This document shows, piece after piece, positions 1-11,073 of a DNA stretch of 64,000 bases. Source of the DNA: Ramlibacter lithotrophicus (lineage in GTDB: Bacteria > Pseudomonadota > Gammaproteobacteria > Burkholderiales > Burkholderiaceae_C); the NCBI RefSeq assembly GCF_012184415.1, contig NZ_VTOX01000004.1:364290-428289 (forward strand), in the 5' to 3' direction. The notes below the pieces were generated by a model. The model was not told the DNA's origin, made no database searches, and saw only the letters and a program-made list of their open reading frames with translations. Within the stretch, counting starts at the first letter, position 1. Each line of letters opens with the position of its first letter. Both the position numbers and the translations under genes were made by a program.

Positions 1-1
1 G

Positions 2-109
2 GCCAACCTCACCGGCTACAAGCAGCCCAAGGTGGTCGAGTTCCGGACCGACCTGCCGAAGACGCCGGTGGGCAAGATCCTGCGGCGCGAACTGCGGGAC
101 GCGAAGTAG
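2..109 (+). CDS. acyl-CoA synthetase (AMP-binding), C-terminal fragment
   Basis: Only the last 35 codons are inside the window; the gene starts to the left. The tail contains the sequence [16 protein letters not shown], the conserved C-terminal lysine motif of the ANL superfamily (acyl- and aryl-CoA synthetases), where the Lys before ILRRELR takes part in adenylate formation. These enzymes activate a carboxylic acid with ATP and load it onto CoA. The substrate cannot be read from this fragment. It converges on mtnA with a 22-base gap. Confidence 0.8.
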   Translation, partial: ANLTGYKQPKVVEFRTDLPKTPVGKILRRELRDAK

Positions 110-131
110 CGCGGGGACCCGCCCGGGGCTT

Positions 132-1186
<1,055 letters not shown>

Positions 1187-1190
<4 letters not shown>

Positions 1191-1849
1191 GGCTGGCGCG
1201 GCTCCGGTTCGGCCTGGCGGCCATAGGTCTTGAACTTCTCCATCACCTCGGCCATCTGCTCCGGGGAGAGATGGCGCGGCTCGCCGATCTGTCGGGCGCG
1301 CCAGTACTGCTCGCACAGGCTCTCCACCTCGACGCACAGCGCCAGTGCCTGCTCCAGGCCCGCGCCGGCGGCGATCATCCCGTGGTTGCCCAGCAGGCAG
1401 GCGCGGCGGTCCTGCAGCGCCGCCAGCGCGTGGTCGGACAGCTCCTGGGTGCCGAACAGCGCGTAAGGCGCGCAGCGGATCGTGTCCCCGCCGGCCGCGG
1501 CAATCATGTAATGGAACGGCGGCACGTCCAGCCCGAGGCAGGCCAGCGTGGTCGCGAACGGTGAATGGACGTGCACCACCGCGTGCAGTTCGGGCCTGGC
1601 CCGCAGGATGTCGCGGTGGAAACGCCATTCGCTGGAGGGGCGGCCGGTGCCGATCACGTCGCCGCTCGCGGCCAGCCGCACGATCGCCTGCGCCGTCAGC
1701 TCGCGCGCCGGGACGCCCGAGGGCGTCACCAGCAGGCCGTCGTCGCAGCGCGCGCCCACGTTGCCCGAGGTGCCGCGGTTCAACCCGCGCGCGTCCAGTT
1801 CGCGCGCGGCTTCCACCATGGCGCGCCGCAGCGCGGCTTCGTCGCTCAC
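1187..1849 (-). CDS. class II aldolase, probable methylthioribulose-1-phosphate / 5-deoxyribulose-1-phosphate aldolase (Ald2-like)
   Basis: This 220-residue protein is of the L-fuculose-1-phosphate aldolase type. It shows GLNRGTSGNV, SSEWRFH with the catalytic Glu, the metal-binding HVHSPF and NHGMIAAG histidines, and the C-terminal EKFKTYG typical of FucA. The enzyme family cleaves a ketose-1-phosphate to DHAP and an aldehyde. Its place between mtnP and mtnA, with a 15-base gap to mtnP and a 4-base overlap with mtnA, suggests that it acts on the product of MtnA, as Ald2 does in the DHAP shunt. The related dehydratase MtnB is the main alternative, but the sequence reads as FucA-like. The family call is firm; the substrate is inferred. 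Confidence 0.8.
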
Positions 1850-1864
1850 GTCAGCCGCCCGGCG

Positions 1865-2755
<891 letters not shown>

Positions 2756-2964
2756 GGCCGCGACCCGGCCCGGGCCGGGAACTGCGGCGGCAGCGCGGCG
2801 CGCCCGGTCATGGCGAGGAAGTGCGGCAGGCAGCGGCGTGGCGGCGACAGGTGAGTCATGGGCGTGCTGGGCGTCTCTTGCGGATCCAGGACAGCAGGTG
2901 CGGCGGCGATGCCGCCCGCATGGTGCGTCGGTGGGGCGATTCTAGGGCCGCGCCGCGCCTGGCC

Positions 2965-3669
2965 TCATCGCGGGAATTCCCATGTCGCGCCCAGCGTCCA
3001 GTCGGACGCGCCGGGGCCGCTCAGGCGCTGCGCCCGGCTCAGGTCGATGCTCCAGCCCTCGCGGAAAGTCCACCGGGCACCGGCCCGCAGGAAATGCGTC
3101 TGCTCGGCCCGGAATCGTTCCAGGACCAGCGTCCAGTCCGGCTGCGGCGTCCACTCGACGGACGCGCCATGGCGCGCCTGGTCGCCGGCCCGGTGCAGGA
3201 AGTCCCGGCCGAGGTTGAAGTGCAGGGACAGGTCGTCGCGCGGCGCCCAGGTCGCCAGCGCCAGCACGGTGCTGCCCTGGTAGCGCGGCCGCACGCGTGC
3301 CTGCCACACTGGCGCCAGCACGACGCCGAGGCTGACGCCGGTCGCCGCCTCGGTGGCCCACTTGGCTGCAAGCCCGTAACCTGTGGCGCTGCTGCCGGCT
3401 GCGCGGGCGTAGTCCGCGCCGGCCGAGAGTTCGACCGGGCCGACGCGGCAGCCGGCCCCGGCGTGCAGCAGGCGTTCGCCGCCGCCCCGCGCGATCCAGC
3501 TTTCCACCTTGCAGGCGCCTTCGTCCAGGATCGCGGCATCGTCCACCGCGTGGTGGCCACCGGCACCCCAGGCGACTGTGGCGGAGGCCAGCGCCGCCAG
3601 GGCGGCGAGCCGCCGCAGCACTTCGGTGCGGCGGGCGCAGGGTGCGGCCGTCGTCGTTTGCAAAGCCAT
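2965..3669 (-). CDS. predicted outer-membrane beta-barrel protein, unknown function
   Basis: I do not recognise a named family. The ATG at 3669 gives 234 residues with a basic, then alanine-rich signal peptide ending near AWGAGGHHAVDD. The remainder is built of alternating strands (for example GVSLGVVLAPVWQARVRPRY, STVLALATWAPRDD, LSLHFNLGRDF) and ends in WTLGATWEFPR, close to an aromatic-ended beta-barrel C-terminus. This suggests an outer-membrane channel or structural barrel. It stands alone between corA and mtnP. An upstream in-frame ATG at 3699 would add ten residues before the signal peptide and is less likely. Confidence 0.6.
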   Translation of the reverse strand: MALQTTTAAPCARRTEVLRRLAALAALASATVAWGAGGHHAVDDAAILDEGACKVESWIARGGGERLLHAGAGCRVGPVELSAGADYARAAGSSATGYGLAAKWATEAATGVSLGVVLAPVWQARVRPRYQGSTVLALATWAPRDDLSLHFNLGRDFLHRAGDQARHGASVEWTPQPDWTLVLERFRAEQTHFLRAGARWTFREGWSIDLSRAQRLSGPGASDWTLGATWEFPR

Positions 3670-3767
3670 GGTGAGCCCCGTCGTTCTTGTGCGTCCCACT
3701 ATAGAGACGAGAGAACCCGCCGGCCGCGGCGCGAAGCCGGCCGTTGTCGCAGATCAAGCGATCCGGG

Positions 3768-4754
3768 TCAGCGCAGCCAGCCGCGCTTGCGGAAATACCA
3801 CATCGGCACCAGCGCGCTCGCGACCATCAGCACCAGGGCGAACGGATAGCCCCAGGCCTGGTCCAGCTCGGGCATGTGGCGGAAGTTCATCCCGTACAGG
3901 CTCGCGACCAGCGTCGGCGGCAGCAGCGCCACGCTGGCCACCGAGAAGATCTTGATGATCTTGTTCTGGTTGATGTTGATGAAGCCGACCGTCGCGTCCA
4001 TCAGGAAGTTGATCTTGTCGAACAGGAAGGCGGTGTGGTTGTCCAGCGACTCGATGTCGCGCAGGATCTGGCGCGCCTCCTCGAACTGGCCGGCGCTGAG
4101 CATGCGGCTGCGCATCATGAAGCTGACGGCCCGCCGCGTGTCCATGACGTTGCGGCGGATCCGGCCGTTCAGGTCTTCCTGGCGCGCGATCTCGCCCAGC
4201 ACCTCGCCGGCCAGGGTGTCGGTCACCTCGCCCGCGAGCACCTGGCGGCTGACCTTTTCCAGCTCGTCGTAGATGCCCTCGAGCGCGTCGGCGGAATATT
4301 CCGCGTCGGCGTCGAACAGCTTCAGCAGCACTTCCCTGGCGTCCTCGATCAGCCCGGGCGCCCGCCGCGCCCGCAGCCGCAGCAGCCGGAACACCGGCAC
4401 GTCCTCGTCGTGGATCGAGAACAGCACGCCCTTGCTCTTGAGGGCGTCGTTCATCAGGTTGAGGATGAAGGCGACGCGGACGGTGCGCGGCTCTTCGTCG
4501 TCGGCGATCAGGAAGTCGCTGCGGATGTGCAGCTCGCCGTTGTCTTCCTCGTAGAAGCGCGCTGACTCCTCGATGTCCTCGTCCATCGCGTCCTCGGGGA
4601 TGGACAGGCCGAAGTACTGCTTGATCCAGCGCTTTTCCTCGACGCTCGGCGCCTCCAGGTCGACCCAGATCGGCTGGAACCTGGAGAGCTCCTCCAGCGA
4701 CTCGATCTCCTCCTGGAAGAGCCGGCCGTTGGCGAGCGTGAAGACGTTGAGCAT
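3768..4754 (-). CDS. corA: CorA-type magnesium/cobalt transporter
   Basis: The 328-residue protein has an acidic, mostly helical cytoplasmic N-terminal domain and two C-terminal membrane helices. The first ends in the selectivity motif YGMNF at residues 287-291, which defines CorA channels. The last residues, FRKRGWLR, form the usual basic tail. It should move Mg2+ across the inner membrane as a pentamer. It begins 10 bases after the patatin gene stop, so the two are probably one transcript. Length and motifs are normal for the short CorA class. Confidence 0.93.
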   Translation of the reverse strand: MLNVFTLANGRLFQEEIESLEELSRFQPIWVDLEAPSVEEKRWIKQYFGLSIPEDAMDEDIEESARFYEEDNGELHIRSDFLIADDEEPRTVRVAFILNLMNDALKSKGVLFSIHDEDVPVFRLLRLRARRAPGLIEDAREVLLKLFDADAEYSADALEGIYDELEKVSRQVLAGEVTDTLAGEVLGEIARQEDLNGRIRRNVMDTRRAVSFMMRSRMLSAGQFEEARQILRDIESLDNHTAFLFDKINFLMDATVGFININQNKIIKIFSVASVALLPPTLVASLYGMNFRHMPELDQAWGYPFALVLMVASALVPMWYFRKRGWLR

Positions 4755-4764
4755 TGGCGCAGGA

Positions 4765-5973
4765 TTATGCCGTGACGACCTCGAAATGAGCGAGGAGTTC
4801 GTCCTTGCGCGCGTACGCGTCCTGCGCCCCGAGCTGCATCAGCGACTGCACGAAGCGCGGCTCGAACAGCAGGTAGCTGGCCATCGCGCCGCCGCCGCGC
4901 AACGCGCCGAGCGCGCGTAGCGCACGCCGCAGCTGCACGGGCAGCTCGCCGACCGATCCCTGCGCCAGGGCGTCGAGGGATTGCGACGGCTGGATGGCGA
5001 GCACCTCCACGCTGCGATACGGCAGCACGCCGGCGACCTCGCGCGGCAGCTGGCGGAGCGTCCGGGTCACCCGCTGGGCCTGTTCGACGTCCGCCTGCAA
5101 GGTGTCGTGGAACACGCTGGCCATGGCGTGGCCGGCGATGCCGCCGAACGTCGGCTGGCGCGCCGGCCCGCCGGCATTCGCTTCGCCGAACCCGGAGCGC
5201 TGTGGTTGCCCCACCCCGACCACGAGCACGCGGTGGGCGCCCAGGTGCAGCGCCGACGACAGCGGCGAGATCTGGCGCATCGAGCCGTCGCCGAAGTATT
5301 CGCGCCGGCCGTCGACCCACAGCGGCGTCGCGGGGAACAGGAACGGAATCGCGCTGGAAGCCATCAGGTGCTCGATGGTGAGGGGCTGGAATTCGGCCCG
5401 GCGGCCGGGGCGGTTCCAGATCTCCGCGCTGCGGTCGCGCGCCGCATGGCAGAAGGTCCAGTGCACGCCCGTCGTGTAGCTGGACGCCGTCACGGCCACC
5501 GCGTCGATGGCGCCGGACTGCAGCGACTCGTCGATGCCCCCCAGCGCAATGTTCCGGTGCAGGGTGTCGACCAGCGGCATGGTGTCGAGGATGGCGCCAT
5601 GCCCTTGCGCCCGGCGCCACAGTGCCAGGGCGGCGGCGACGCGGCTCATGCGCACCCAGGCCGGCAGGCGCAGGTCGTACACGTGGGGCGATCGCAGGCC
5701 GTGCCAGAACTGCGCCAGGTGGTCGAACGCGTGCAGCCCGGTCGACGCGGCGCTTGCCAGGTAGGCGGCATTGAGTGCTCCCGCCGACGTGCCCACCAGC
5801 ACCTGGAACGGAAAGCGGCCCGCCGCGCCGTTCTGCAGCCGCAGCATCGAGGCCAGGGCCTGCAGCACGCCGACCTGGTAGGCCGTCCGGGCGCCGCCGC
5901 CCATCAGGACGAGCGCGTGCGTTGGCCGGCCGGGCCGGGTCAGGCCCGCGTGAATGATGGTTTCCAGGCTCAT
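4765..5973 (-). CDS. patatin-like phospholipase
   Basis: This 402-residue protein carries the glycine-rich oxyanion segment LMGGGARTAYQVGVLQAL (residues 23-40), the nucleophile elbow GTSAG with Ser63, and a later GDGSMRQ that supplies the Asp of the Ser-Asp dyad. Such enzymes are cytosolic or membrane-associated acyl hydrolases acting on phospholipids. There is no signal peptide. The C-terminal third (from about residue 290) is family-specific. It sits just upstream of corA, a pairing that fits membrane physiology, but no functional link is proven. Confidence 0.85.
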   Translation of the reverse strand: MSLETIIHAGLTRPGRPTHALVLMGGGARTAYQVGVLQALASMLRLQNGAAGRFPFQVLVGTSAGALNAAYLASAASTGLHAFDHLAQFWHGLRSPHVYDLRLPAWVRMSRVAAALALWRRAQGHGAILDTMPLVDTLHRNIALGGIDESLQSGAIDAVAVTASSYTTGVHWTFCHAARDRSAEIWNRPGRRAEFQPLTIEHLMASSAIPFLFPATPLWVDGRREYFGDGSMRQISPLSSALHLGAHRVLVVGVGQPQRSGFGEANAGGPARQPTFGGIAGHAMASVFHDTLQADVEQAQRVTRTLRQLPREVAGVLPYRSVEVLAIQPSQSLDALAQGSVGELPVQLRRALRALGALRGGGAMASYLLFEPRFVQSLMQLGAQDAYARKDELLAHFEVVTA

Positions 5974-6047
5974 GCCCCGCGCCGGCGGCTGCCCGCGCTC
6001 TCCTCGGCCGCAATGGTAGGGGAAGAAGATGCCCGGCGGAACCGGCT

Positions 6048-6575
6048 TCAGCCCGGGGGGTGCTTCCGGGCCGAGGGGACGGGCGGGCTCGCGCCGTCGC
6101 GCCGGATCACGCTGATCTGGCCGTCGTTCTCCATGGTCGCGGCCTTGACCTGTTCCAGCGAGTCCAGGCCATGTTCGCGCAACTGGGACATCAACTCCTC
6201 GACGGTGATGAACTCGCGTCGCATGTTGCGGCGCAACAGCCGACCGTCGCGCACCAGCGGCAGCGGCTGCGGCTCGAGCACGCGGCGCAGGCTCGCGAAC
6301 CGCCAGGTCGCGAAGTCCACCAGCCAGTTCCAGCCGGCGATCGTGGCGACCAGAAGACAGCCTTCGGTGATCGACTCGTAGCTGCCCGCCATCGCGTTCT
6401 GCGCGGCGTCCGCGATCAGCACCAGCAGCAGCACGTCGGCGATGCCGATGGAGCCGACGTCGCGCCGCAGGACGAAGCGGAACAGCAGGAACAGGAACCA
6501 GTACATCACCGTGCCGCGGACGACGAGCTCCAGCGGGTGCACGCCGATCGAGAAGAGCGCGCCGAAATCAGGCAC
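6048..6575 (-). CDS. DUF421 (YetF-type) membrane protein
   Basis: From the GTG at 6575 the product has 175 residues. The N-terminal half contains membrane helices (VVRGTVMYWFLFLLFRFVLRR, then GIADVLLLVLIADAAQNAMAG), followed by a soluble domain with PQPLPLVRDGRLLRRNMRREFITVEELMSQLREHG. This is the DUF421/YetF pattern. The function of the family is not established. The longer frame that starts at 6725 has no family sequence before this point and lies inside the neighbouring hydrolase gene, so I prefer the GTG, which overlaps the hydrolase stop by 8 bases. Confidence 0.8.
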   Translation of the reverse strand: MPDFGALFSIGVHPLELVVRGTVMYWFLFLLFRFVLRRDVGSIGIADVLLLVLIADAAQNAMAGSYESITEGCLLVATIAGWNWLVDFATWRFASLRRVLEPQPLPLVRDGRLLRRNMRREFITVEELMSQLREHGLDSLEQVKAATMENDGQISVIRRDGASPPVPSARKHPPG

Positions 6576-7200
6576 GGGCTTCCCGGGCCGGGCGGTCACG
6601 CCGCGCCGTCGTCGATTCGGCCGTGTCGCACTTGAGCACGTCGGCCATGTAGGCGAGGCTGGCCGCCTTCGCTTGCGCAGACTCGGCGGCGGTGCAGTCG
6701 GACGGCACCCAGACCTCGTATTCACGCAGGAAGGCGTCGCCGGCTGTCAGCTGCACGCACATGTCGGTGGCCAGCCCGCAGATCACCAGTTCACGCGCCT
6801 GCATCTCGCGCAGCAGCAGCTCCAGGGGCGAGGCGTAGAAGGCGGAGTGGCGCGGCTTGAGGATGGTGAGGTCGTCCGCCTGCGGGTACAGCAGCCGCGC
6901 GATCTCGCCGGCGGGTCCCTGCATGCCCAGGCAGGTGGCGACGAGGCTGTGAAAGTCGGACTGCCACACCCCGTAGTTGTCGTTGGCGAAGATGGTGAGC
7001 ACGCCCTGGCCGGCCAGCCGCTGCTTGAGCGCCGCCGTGGCCCGCGCGGCTTCCACGGCGGCCGGCGCCAGGTGCTCGCCGCCGGGGAAATCCAGGGGGT
7101 TGACGAAGTCGACCAGGAGCAGGACGCGCTCGCTTCGGGCGAGCCGAGCCGGCTTCAGGCCCGAGGGTGGCACGGGGGTTGGAGGTGGCATGCCGCCCAT
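6568..7200 (-). CDS. isochorismatase-family cysteine hydrolase
   Basis: The 210-residue protein has the family catalytic triad: Asp in LLLVDFVNPLDF, Lys in LKPRHSAF and Cys in GLATDMCVQLTA. These hydrolases act on amides or related bonds (nicotinamidase, isochorismatase and others). The true substrate cannot be assigned. The gene is followed by and overlaps the DUF421 gene. The ATG at 7200 opens with a Pro-rich stretch; a later start near the first strand (RVLLLVDF) is possible but no better ribosome site is seen. Confidence 0.83.
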   Translation of the reverse strand: MGGMPPPTPVPPSGLKPARLARSERVLLLVDFVNPLDFPGGEHLAPAAVEAARATAALKQRLAGQGVLTIFANDNYGVWQSDFHSLVATCLGMQGPAGEIARLLYPQADDLTILKPRHSAFYASPLELLLREMQARELVICGLATDMCVQLTAGDAFLREYEVWVPSDCTAAESAQAKAASLAYMADVLKCDTAESTTARRDRPAREARA

Positions 7201-7370
7201 TTTCGGCAGGCCTCAGCAGCTGGGGGCTTCGCGAACCCTACAGAGTGCGCAGGACAAATCCTACAGCTGAGCGTCGACCTGTCCGACATACCGGTTGAGG
7301 CGCAGCCCCTAAATTTGCTCTTGTCCATTCCCGCCCCCGGACAGGGAGTGGGGCACCCAAGGAGTTTTCC

Positions 7371-7562
7371 ATGATCCAGCTGGCGACCGCACCGAACGCA
7401 AGCGCTACGAGCTACCGGCCGGCCCCGAACGACGGCAAGGGATCGACTTTCGATGCGCCCCGGGGCCGTACGGCCCGCGCCTGGCCGTTCCCCAGCCGGT
7501 ACGCAGTGCGCGCCGCGCAACCCCAGAGCCAGAAACCCGCCGCCAACGACAGCGGCAGCTGA
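7371..7562 (+). CDS. small protein of unknown function
   Basis: This gene would encode 63 residues, polar and low in complexity, rich in Ala, Pro, Ser and Arg, with no membrane segment or Cys. Support comes from a strong ribosome binding site AAGGAG at 7359-7364 at a good distance from the ATG, and from its position just upstream of another small gene on the same strand that ends at a terminator. I recognise no family. It could be a stress or DNA-associated small protein, but nothing in the sequence proves this. Confidence 0.5.
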   Translation: MIQLATAPNASATSYRPAPNDGKGSTFDAPRGRTARAWPFPSRYAVRAAQPQSQKPAANDSGS

Positions 7563-7580
7563 TCGCACGGAGAGAGCACC

Positions 7581-7751
7581 ATGAACAAGGAACCCAAGTC
7601 CCCGAACCGCACCTCGGACACGCCGCGCGACAAGCCCATGAGCGAGCGCACCGAGCATGCCAATCTCGAGCGCCCTGGCGCGCAGGCTCATCCGCGCGCA
7701 CGCGGCGGCTGGAACCATCCCGATCCGGCTGCGGCCTGGCTCATGCGCTGA
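7581..7751 (+). CDS. small hydrophilic protein of unknown function
   Basis: The 56-residue product starts [25 protein letters not shown] without its first third forming any hydrophobic stretch, and ends [15 protein letters not shown]. It is strongly charged and probably disordered. It begins 18 bases after the preceding small gene, with a GGAGAGAG purine run before the ATG, and is followed 20 bases later by a hairpin terminator. These signals support a real two-gene unit. No family is recognised. Confidence 0.5.
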   Translation: MNKEPKSPNRTSDTPRDKPMSERTEHANLERPGAQAHPRARGGWNHPDPAAAWLMR

Positions 7752-7771
7752 CCGGGCGCGGCAGACGACGG

Positions 7772-7800
7772 AAGCGGCCCCGAGGGGCCGCTTTGCTTTT
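7772..7800 (+). terminator. Rho-independent terminator after the two small genes
   Basis: The sequence AAGCGGCCCCGAGGGGCCGCTT forms a stem of about nine pairs with a short loop and is followed by TTGCTTTT. It closes the small-gene unit and separates it from hpf. Confidence 0.75.
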
Positions 7801-8047
7801 GGAACACCGGTTTCGGCGCCGGCGCCTTGCGCGTCCGCGACCTTGCTCCAACTCCACATCCTACCCGGCGGCGGGCCGACCGACAAAGCGTTTCACGTGG
7901 GCCTGCAGGCCTCACGGAATTGGATTGCTTTTCGACCTGGCGGGGCGCATAGTGGGTCGACCCCAGAGACAGAGAGATACCGGTTCCGGCGCGCGGCCCC
8001 CAAGGCCGGGCAGTTCAACCAGAGAGAGCGCAACAAGGAGGCTACTC

Positions 8048-8377
8048 ATGAACCTGACGATCAGCGGTCACCATCTCGCAGTCACCCCGGCACTGAGGAA
8101 TTACGTGACCACCAAGCTTGATCGGATCACTCGTCATTTCGACCAGGTCGTCGGCATCAAGGTGCTGCTGACGGTGGAAAAGCAGAAGGAAAAGGAAAGG
8201 CGCCAACGAGCTGAATGCAAGATTCACGTCAAGGGCAACGACATGTTCGCCGAGAGTTCGCATGAAGACCTGTACGCCGCGCTGGACGAACTGGTCGACA
8301 AGCTGGACCGCCAGGTGTGGAAGCACAAGAGCCGGATGCAGGACCACCACCACGAGACCCAGAAGCGCCTGAGCTGA
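8048..8377 (+). CDS. hpf: ribosome hibernation promoting factor (short HPF/RaiA)
   Basis: The 109-residue protein matches the short hibernation factor form: [20 protein letters not shown] at the start, then the basic strand-helix core and [23 protein letters not shown]. It binds the 30S subunit between its head and body and promotes ribosome inactivation in stationary phase. A clear AAGGAG precedes the ATG at 8048; longer upstream frames lack family sequence. The 296 bases between the terminator at 7800 and this start hold no gene and presumably its promoter. Its own terminator follows, so it is separated from ptsN transcriptionally, at least in part. Confidence 0.93.
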   Translation: MNLTISGHHLAVTPALRNYVTTKLDRITRHFDQVVGIKVLLTVEKQKEKERRQRAECKIHVKGNDMFAESSHEDLYAALDELVDKLDRQVWKHKSRMQDHHHETQKRLS

Positions 8378-8396
8378 GCGCCGCCTCGCCAGAGCC

Positions 8397-8420
8397 AAGC
8401 CGCCGCTGGCGGCTTTTTTT
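8397..8420 (+). terminator. Rho-independent terminator after hpf
   Basis: AAGCCGCC-GCT-GGCGGCTT is an eight-pair stem with a three-base loop, followed by a run of T. It lies 20 bases after the hpf stop and 88 bases before ptsN. Confidence 0.85.
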
Positions 8421-8508
8421 CGCCCGTTCACGGCTGAGCCGGGCGCCGGCCATGGCCGGGGCCGGTGCACCCGGCACCCGCGGTGCATAATGGAAAACCC
8501 CCGAAACC

Positions 8509-8979
8509 ATGAATCGCCTCGCGTCCATCCTGCCCGCCGCCCAAGTGCTCGTGAACGTCGACGCGACCAGCAAGAAGCGCGCTTTCGAGGAGGCCGGCCT
8601 GCTGTTCGAGAACCTGCACGGCCTGTCGCGGGCGCTGATCACCGACAGCCTGTTCGCGCGCGAGCGCCTCGGCTCGACGGGGCTCGGCCACGGCGTCGCC
8701 ATCCCGCACGGGCGGATCAAGGGACTCAAGGCGCCGATGGCGGCGCTGTTCCGGCTGGAGCAGCCGATCGGTTTCGACGCGCCCGACGAGAAGCCGGTCA
8801 ATCTCCTGATCTTCCTGCTGGTGCCGGAGGCGGCGACGCAGAAGCACCTGGAGATCCTCTCGGAGATCGCCGAGCTGCTGAGCGATGCGCCGCTGCGGGA
8901 GAAGATCAAGGCCTGCACCGACGCGGCCGAACTCCACCAGCTGATCGCCACCTGGCAGTCCGCCCAACCAGCGCCGTGA
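8509..8979 (+). CDS. ptsN: nitrogen PTS regulatory protein EIIA-Ntr
   Basis: The 156-residue protein is a full EIIA domain of the nitrogen-related phosphotransferase system. The phosphorylated residue is His67 in [15 protein letters not shown]-Ntr takes phosphate from NPr and regulates potassium transport and other targets rather than moving sugar. The -10-like CATAAT upstream gives it its own possible promoter after the hpf terminator. Its stop overlaps the GTG of hprK by 4 bases, the standard betaproteobacterial coupling. Confidence 0.94.
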   Translation: MNRLASILPAAQVLVNVDATSKKRAFEEAGLLFENLHGLSRALITDSLFARERLGSTGLGHGVAIPHGRIKGLKAPMAALFRLEQPIGFDAPDEKPVNLLIFLLVPEAATQKHLEILSEIAELLSDAPLREKIKACTDAAELHQLIATWQSAQPAP

Positions 8980-9926
8980 AGCCGACCGTCGTCAGCGCGG
9001 ACGTTCTCTTCGAAGATCATCGCGCCCAGCTCAAGTGGGAGTGGGTGGCGGGCCTGGGCGCTTCCGAGCGCCGCTTCGACGAGGTCGCGGTGCGGGCCGC
9101 GCGATCCGGCGCCGACCTGGTCGGCTACCTCAATTACATCCACCCCTACCGGGTGCAGATCCTCGGCCACCGCGAGATCGCCTACCTGACCAACGGGACG
9201 GCGGAGGACTGCGGCCGCCGGATCGCGCGCATCGTGACCCTGGAGCCGCCGGTGCTGGTGCTCACCGACAACCAGACGGCGCCGGATGCGCTGCTGTCGA
9301 TGTGCGAGCGGGCGCAGATTCCCATGTTCTCCACGCACGAGCCGTCGGCCTTCGTGATCGACGTGCTGCGTGCCTACCTGTCCAAGCATTTCGCCGAGCG
9401 CACCTCGATGCACGGCGTGTTCATGGACATCCTGGGGCTCGGGGTCATGATCACCGGCGAGTCCGGGCTGGGCAAGAGCGAGCTGGGGCTGGAGCTGATC
9501 TCGCGCGGCAATGGGCTCGTCGCCGACGATGCCGTCGATCTCTACCGTATCAACCAGACCACGATCGAGGGCCGCTGCCCCGAGCTGCTGCAGAACCTGC
9601 TGGAGGTGCGCGGCATCGGCCTGCTCGACATCCGCGGGATCTTCGGCGAGACTGCCGTGCGCCGCAAGATGCGGCTCAAGCTGATCGTGCACTTGGTGCG
9701 GCGCGAGACCATGGAGCGCGAGTACGAGCGGCTGCCGTACGAGCCGCTCACGCAGGACGTGCTGGGCGTGCCGGTGCGCAAGGTGGTGATCCAGGTGGTG
9801 GCCGGCCGCAACATCGCCGTGCTGGTGGAGGCGGCCGTGCGCAACACCATCCTGCAGCTGCGCGGCGTGGACACCTACCAGGAGTTCGTCGAGCGGCACC
9901 GCCGCGCGATGGAGCAGGACAAGTGA
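8976..9926 (+). CDS. hprK: HPr kinase/phosphorylase
   Basis: The product (316 residues from the GTG at 8976) has the Walker A GESGLGKS at residues 161-168 and the following [15 protein letters not shown] and [15 protein letters not shown] segments of HPrK/P. It phosphorylates and dephosphorylates a Ser on HPr-type proteins; in proteobacteria it works with ptsN in a regulatory PTS. The frame runs upstream to 8490 inside ptsN, but family sequence begins at [14 protein letters not shown], and the GTGA overlap fixes the start. Confidence 0.94.
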   Translation: MKPTVVSADVLFEDHRAQLKWEWVAGLGASERRFDEVAVRAARSGADLVGYLNYIHPYRVQILGHREIAYLTNGTAEDCGRRIARIVTLEPPVLVLTDNQTAPDALLSMCERAQIPMFSTHEPSAFVIDVLRAYLSKHFAERTSMHGVFMDILGLGVMITGESGLGKSELGLELISRGNGLVADDAVDLYRINQTTIEGRCPELLQNLLEVRGIGLLDIRGIFGETAVRRKMRLKLIVHLVRRETMEREYERLPYEPLTQDVLGVPVRKVVIQVVAGRNIAVLVEAAVRNTILQLRGVDTYQEFVERHRRAMEQDK

Positions 9927-9962
9927 CCGGCCGGCGCCGGCGCTGACCCGCCGTCCGCCGTT

Positions 9963-10442
9963 TCAGCCCTTGCCGTCGGCCGCACCGGGCGCCTCGCCGG
10001 GCTCGACCGGGTGGCCGGCGGCGCGGTGCGGGCAGGGATTCTTGGTGCAGTGGGCGTACAGGCTCAAGGCGTGGTCGGCGATCGCGAAGCCCTTGGTGCG
10101 GGCGACGTCGTGCTGCCGCTTTTCGATCTCGGCGTCGTAGAACTCCTCGACGCGGCCGCAGTCCAGGCAGACCATGTGGTCATGGTGGGTGCCTTCGTTG
10201 AGCTCGTAGACGGCCTTGCCGCTCTCGAAGTGGCTGCGGCTCAGGATGCCGGCCTGCTCGAACTGCGTCAGCACCCGGTAGACGGTGGCCAGGCCGATGT
10301 CCGAACGTTCTTCCAGCAGCACCCGGAAGACGTCTTCGGCCGTCATGTGCCGCTGCCCGCCCTTGCGGAAGACGTCGAGGATCTTCAGCCGCGGCAAGGT
10401 GGCCTTCAGGCCGGTGCTCTTGAGTTCGTCGATGTTGGACAT
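9963..10442 (-). CDS. fur: ferric uptake regulator
   Basis: This 159-residue Fur has the DNA-binding winged helix ([37 protein letters not shown]), the metal-binding [11 protein letters not shown] segment and a second metal-binding region [11 protein letters not shown]. It represses iron uptake genes when loaded with Fe2+. The ATG at 10442 gives the normal N-terminus; the frame extends to 10487 without conserved sequence. It is convergent with hprK and divergent from bamE, with 71 bases between the start codons. The fur-bamE head-to-head pair is common in betaproteobacteria. Confidence 0.95.
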   Translation of the reverse strand: MSNIDELKSTGLKATLPRLKILDVFRKGGQRHMTAEDVFRVLLEERSDIGLATVYRVLTQFEQAGILSRSHFESGKAVYELNEGTHHDHMVCLDCGRVEEFYDAEIEKRQHDVARTKGFAIADHALSLYAHCTKNPCPHRAAGHPVEPGEAPGAADGKG

Positions 10443-10513
10443 GGCTGTGGCGCAGGGGGGCCGCGCAGGGCCTGCCGCTACAATCATTCGATCATATCGC
10501 TACGGCTTTTCCC

Positions 10514-11065
10514 ATGTCCGCATCCATTTTCCGCGCCTGCCGCATCGGCCTCGCCCTCGTGGCCGCGGCCGCGGCCGGCGGCTGCGGCTCCCTGAACTCG
10601 ATGAGCCAGCGGGTGGTTGGATCCATCGCGCCTTACAAGGTCGAGGTGGTCCAGGGCAATTTCGTGTCGCGCGAGCAGGTGTCGGCGCTGCGTCCGGGCA
10701 TGAGTCGCCTGCAGGTGCGCGACGTCCTCGGCACGCCGCTGGTCACCAGCGTGTTCCACGCCGACCGCTGGGACTACGTCTTCACCATCAAGCGCGACGG
10801 CGTGCAGTCCCAGGTGCGCAGGCTGGCGGTCTTCTTCAAGGGCGACGTGCTGGACCGCTTCGAGGGCGACGAGATGCCGACCGAAGCGGAGTTCGTCGCC
10901 ACGCTGGACAACAAGCGCAAGGGCGCCAAGGTGCCGGTGCTGGAGGCGACCGAGGAGCAGCTCAGGAAGTTCCCGGCGGCCCAGCCGCCGGCGAAGGCGG
11001 CCAGCGCGCCGGCCGAAGCGCCGGCGTCGGCCAGTTACCCCCCGCTCGAGCCGGTCACCCGCTGA
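10514..11065 (+). CDS. bamE: outer membrane assembly lipoprotein BamE (OmlA)
   Basis: The 183-residue lipoprotein has a signal peptide ending in a lipobox with Cys24 (AAAAGGC), then the BamE fold seen in [29 protein letters not shown] and [11 protein letters not shown]. It is a subunit of the BAM complex that inserts outer-membrane barrels. The C-terminal 45 residues are an Ala/Pro-rich extension beyond the core domain. A TACAAT hexamer at 10479-10484 may be its -10. dapB begins 8 bases after its stop. Confidence 0.93.
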   Translation: MSASIFRACRIGLALVAAAAAGGCGSLNSMSQRVVGSIAPYKVEVVQGNFVSREQVSALRPGMSRLQVRDVLGTPLVTSVFHADRWDYVFTIKRDGVQSQVRRLAVFFKGDVLDRFEGDEMPTEAEFVATLDNKRKGAKVPVLEATEEQLRKFPAAQPPAKAASAPAEAPASASYPPLEPVTR

Positions 11066-11073
11066 AGGCGCCC

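Noticed and set aside
7880..8000. Sigma-54 type -24/-12 promoter before hpf
   Set aside because: CACGGAATTGGATTGCTT has GG and GC elements at the wrong spacing; a sigma-70-like pair (TTGCTT and CATAGT) is also only weak, so neither is reported as a feature.
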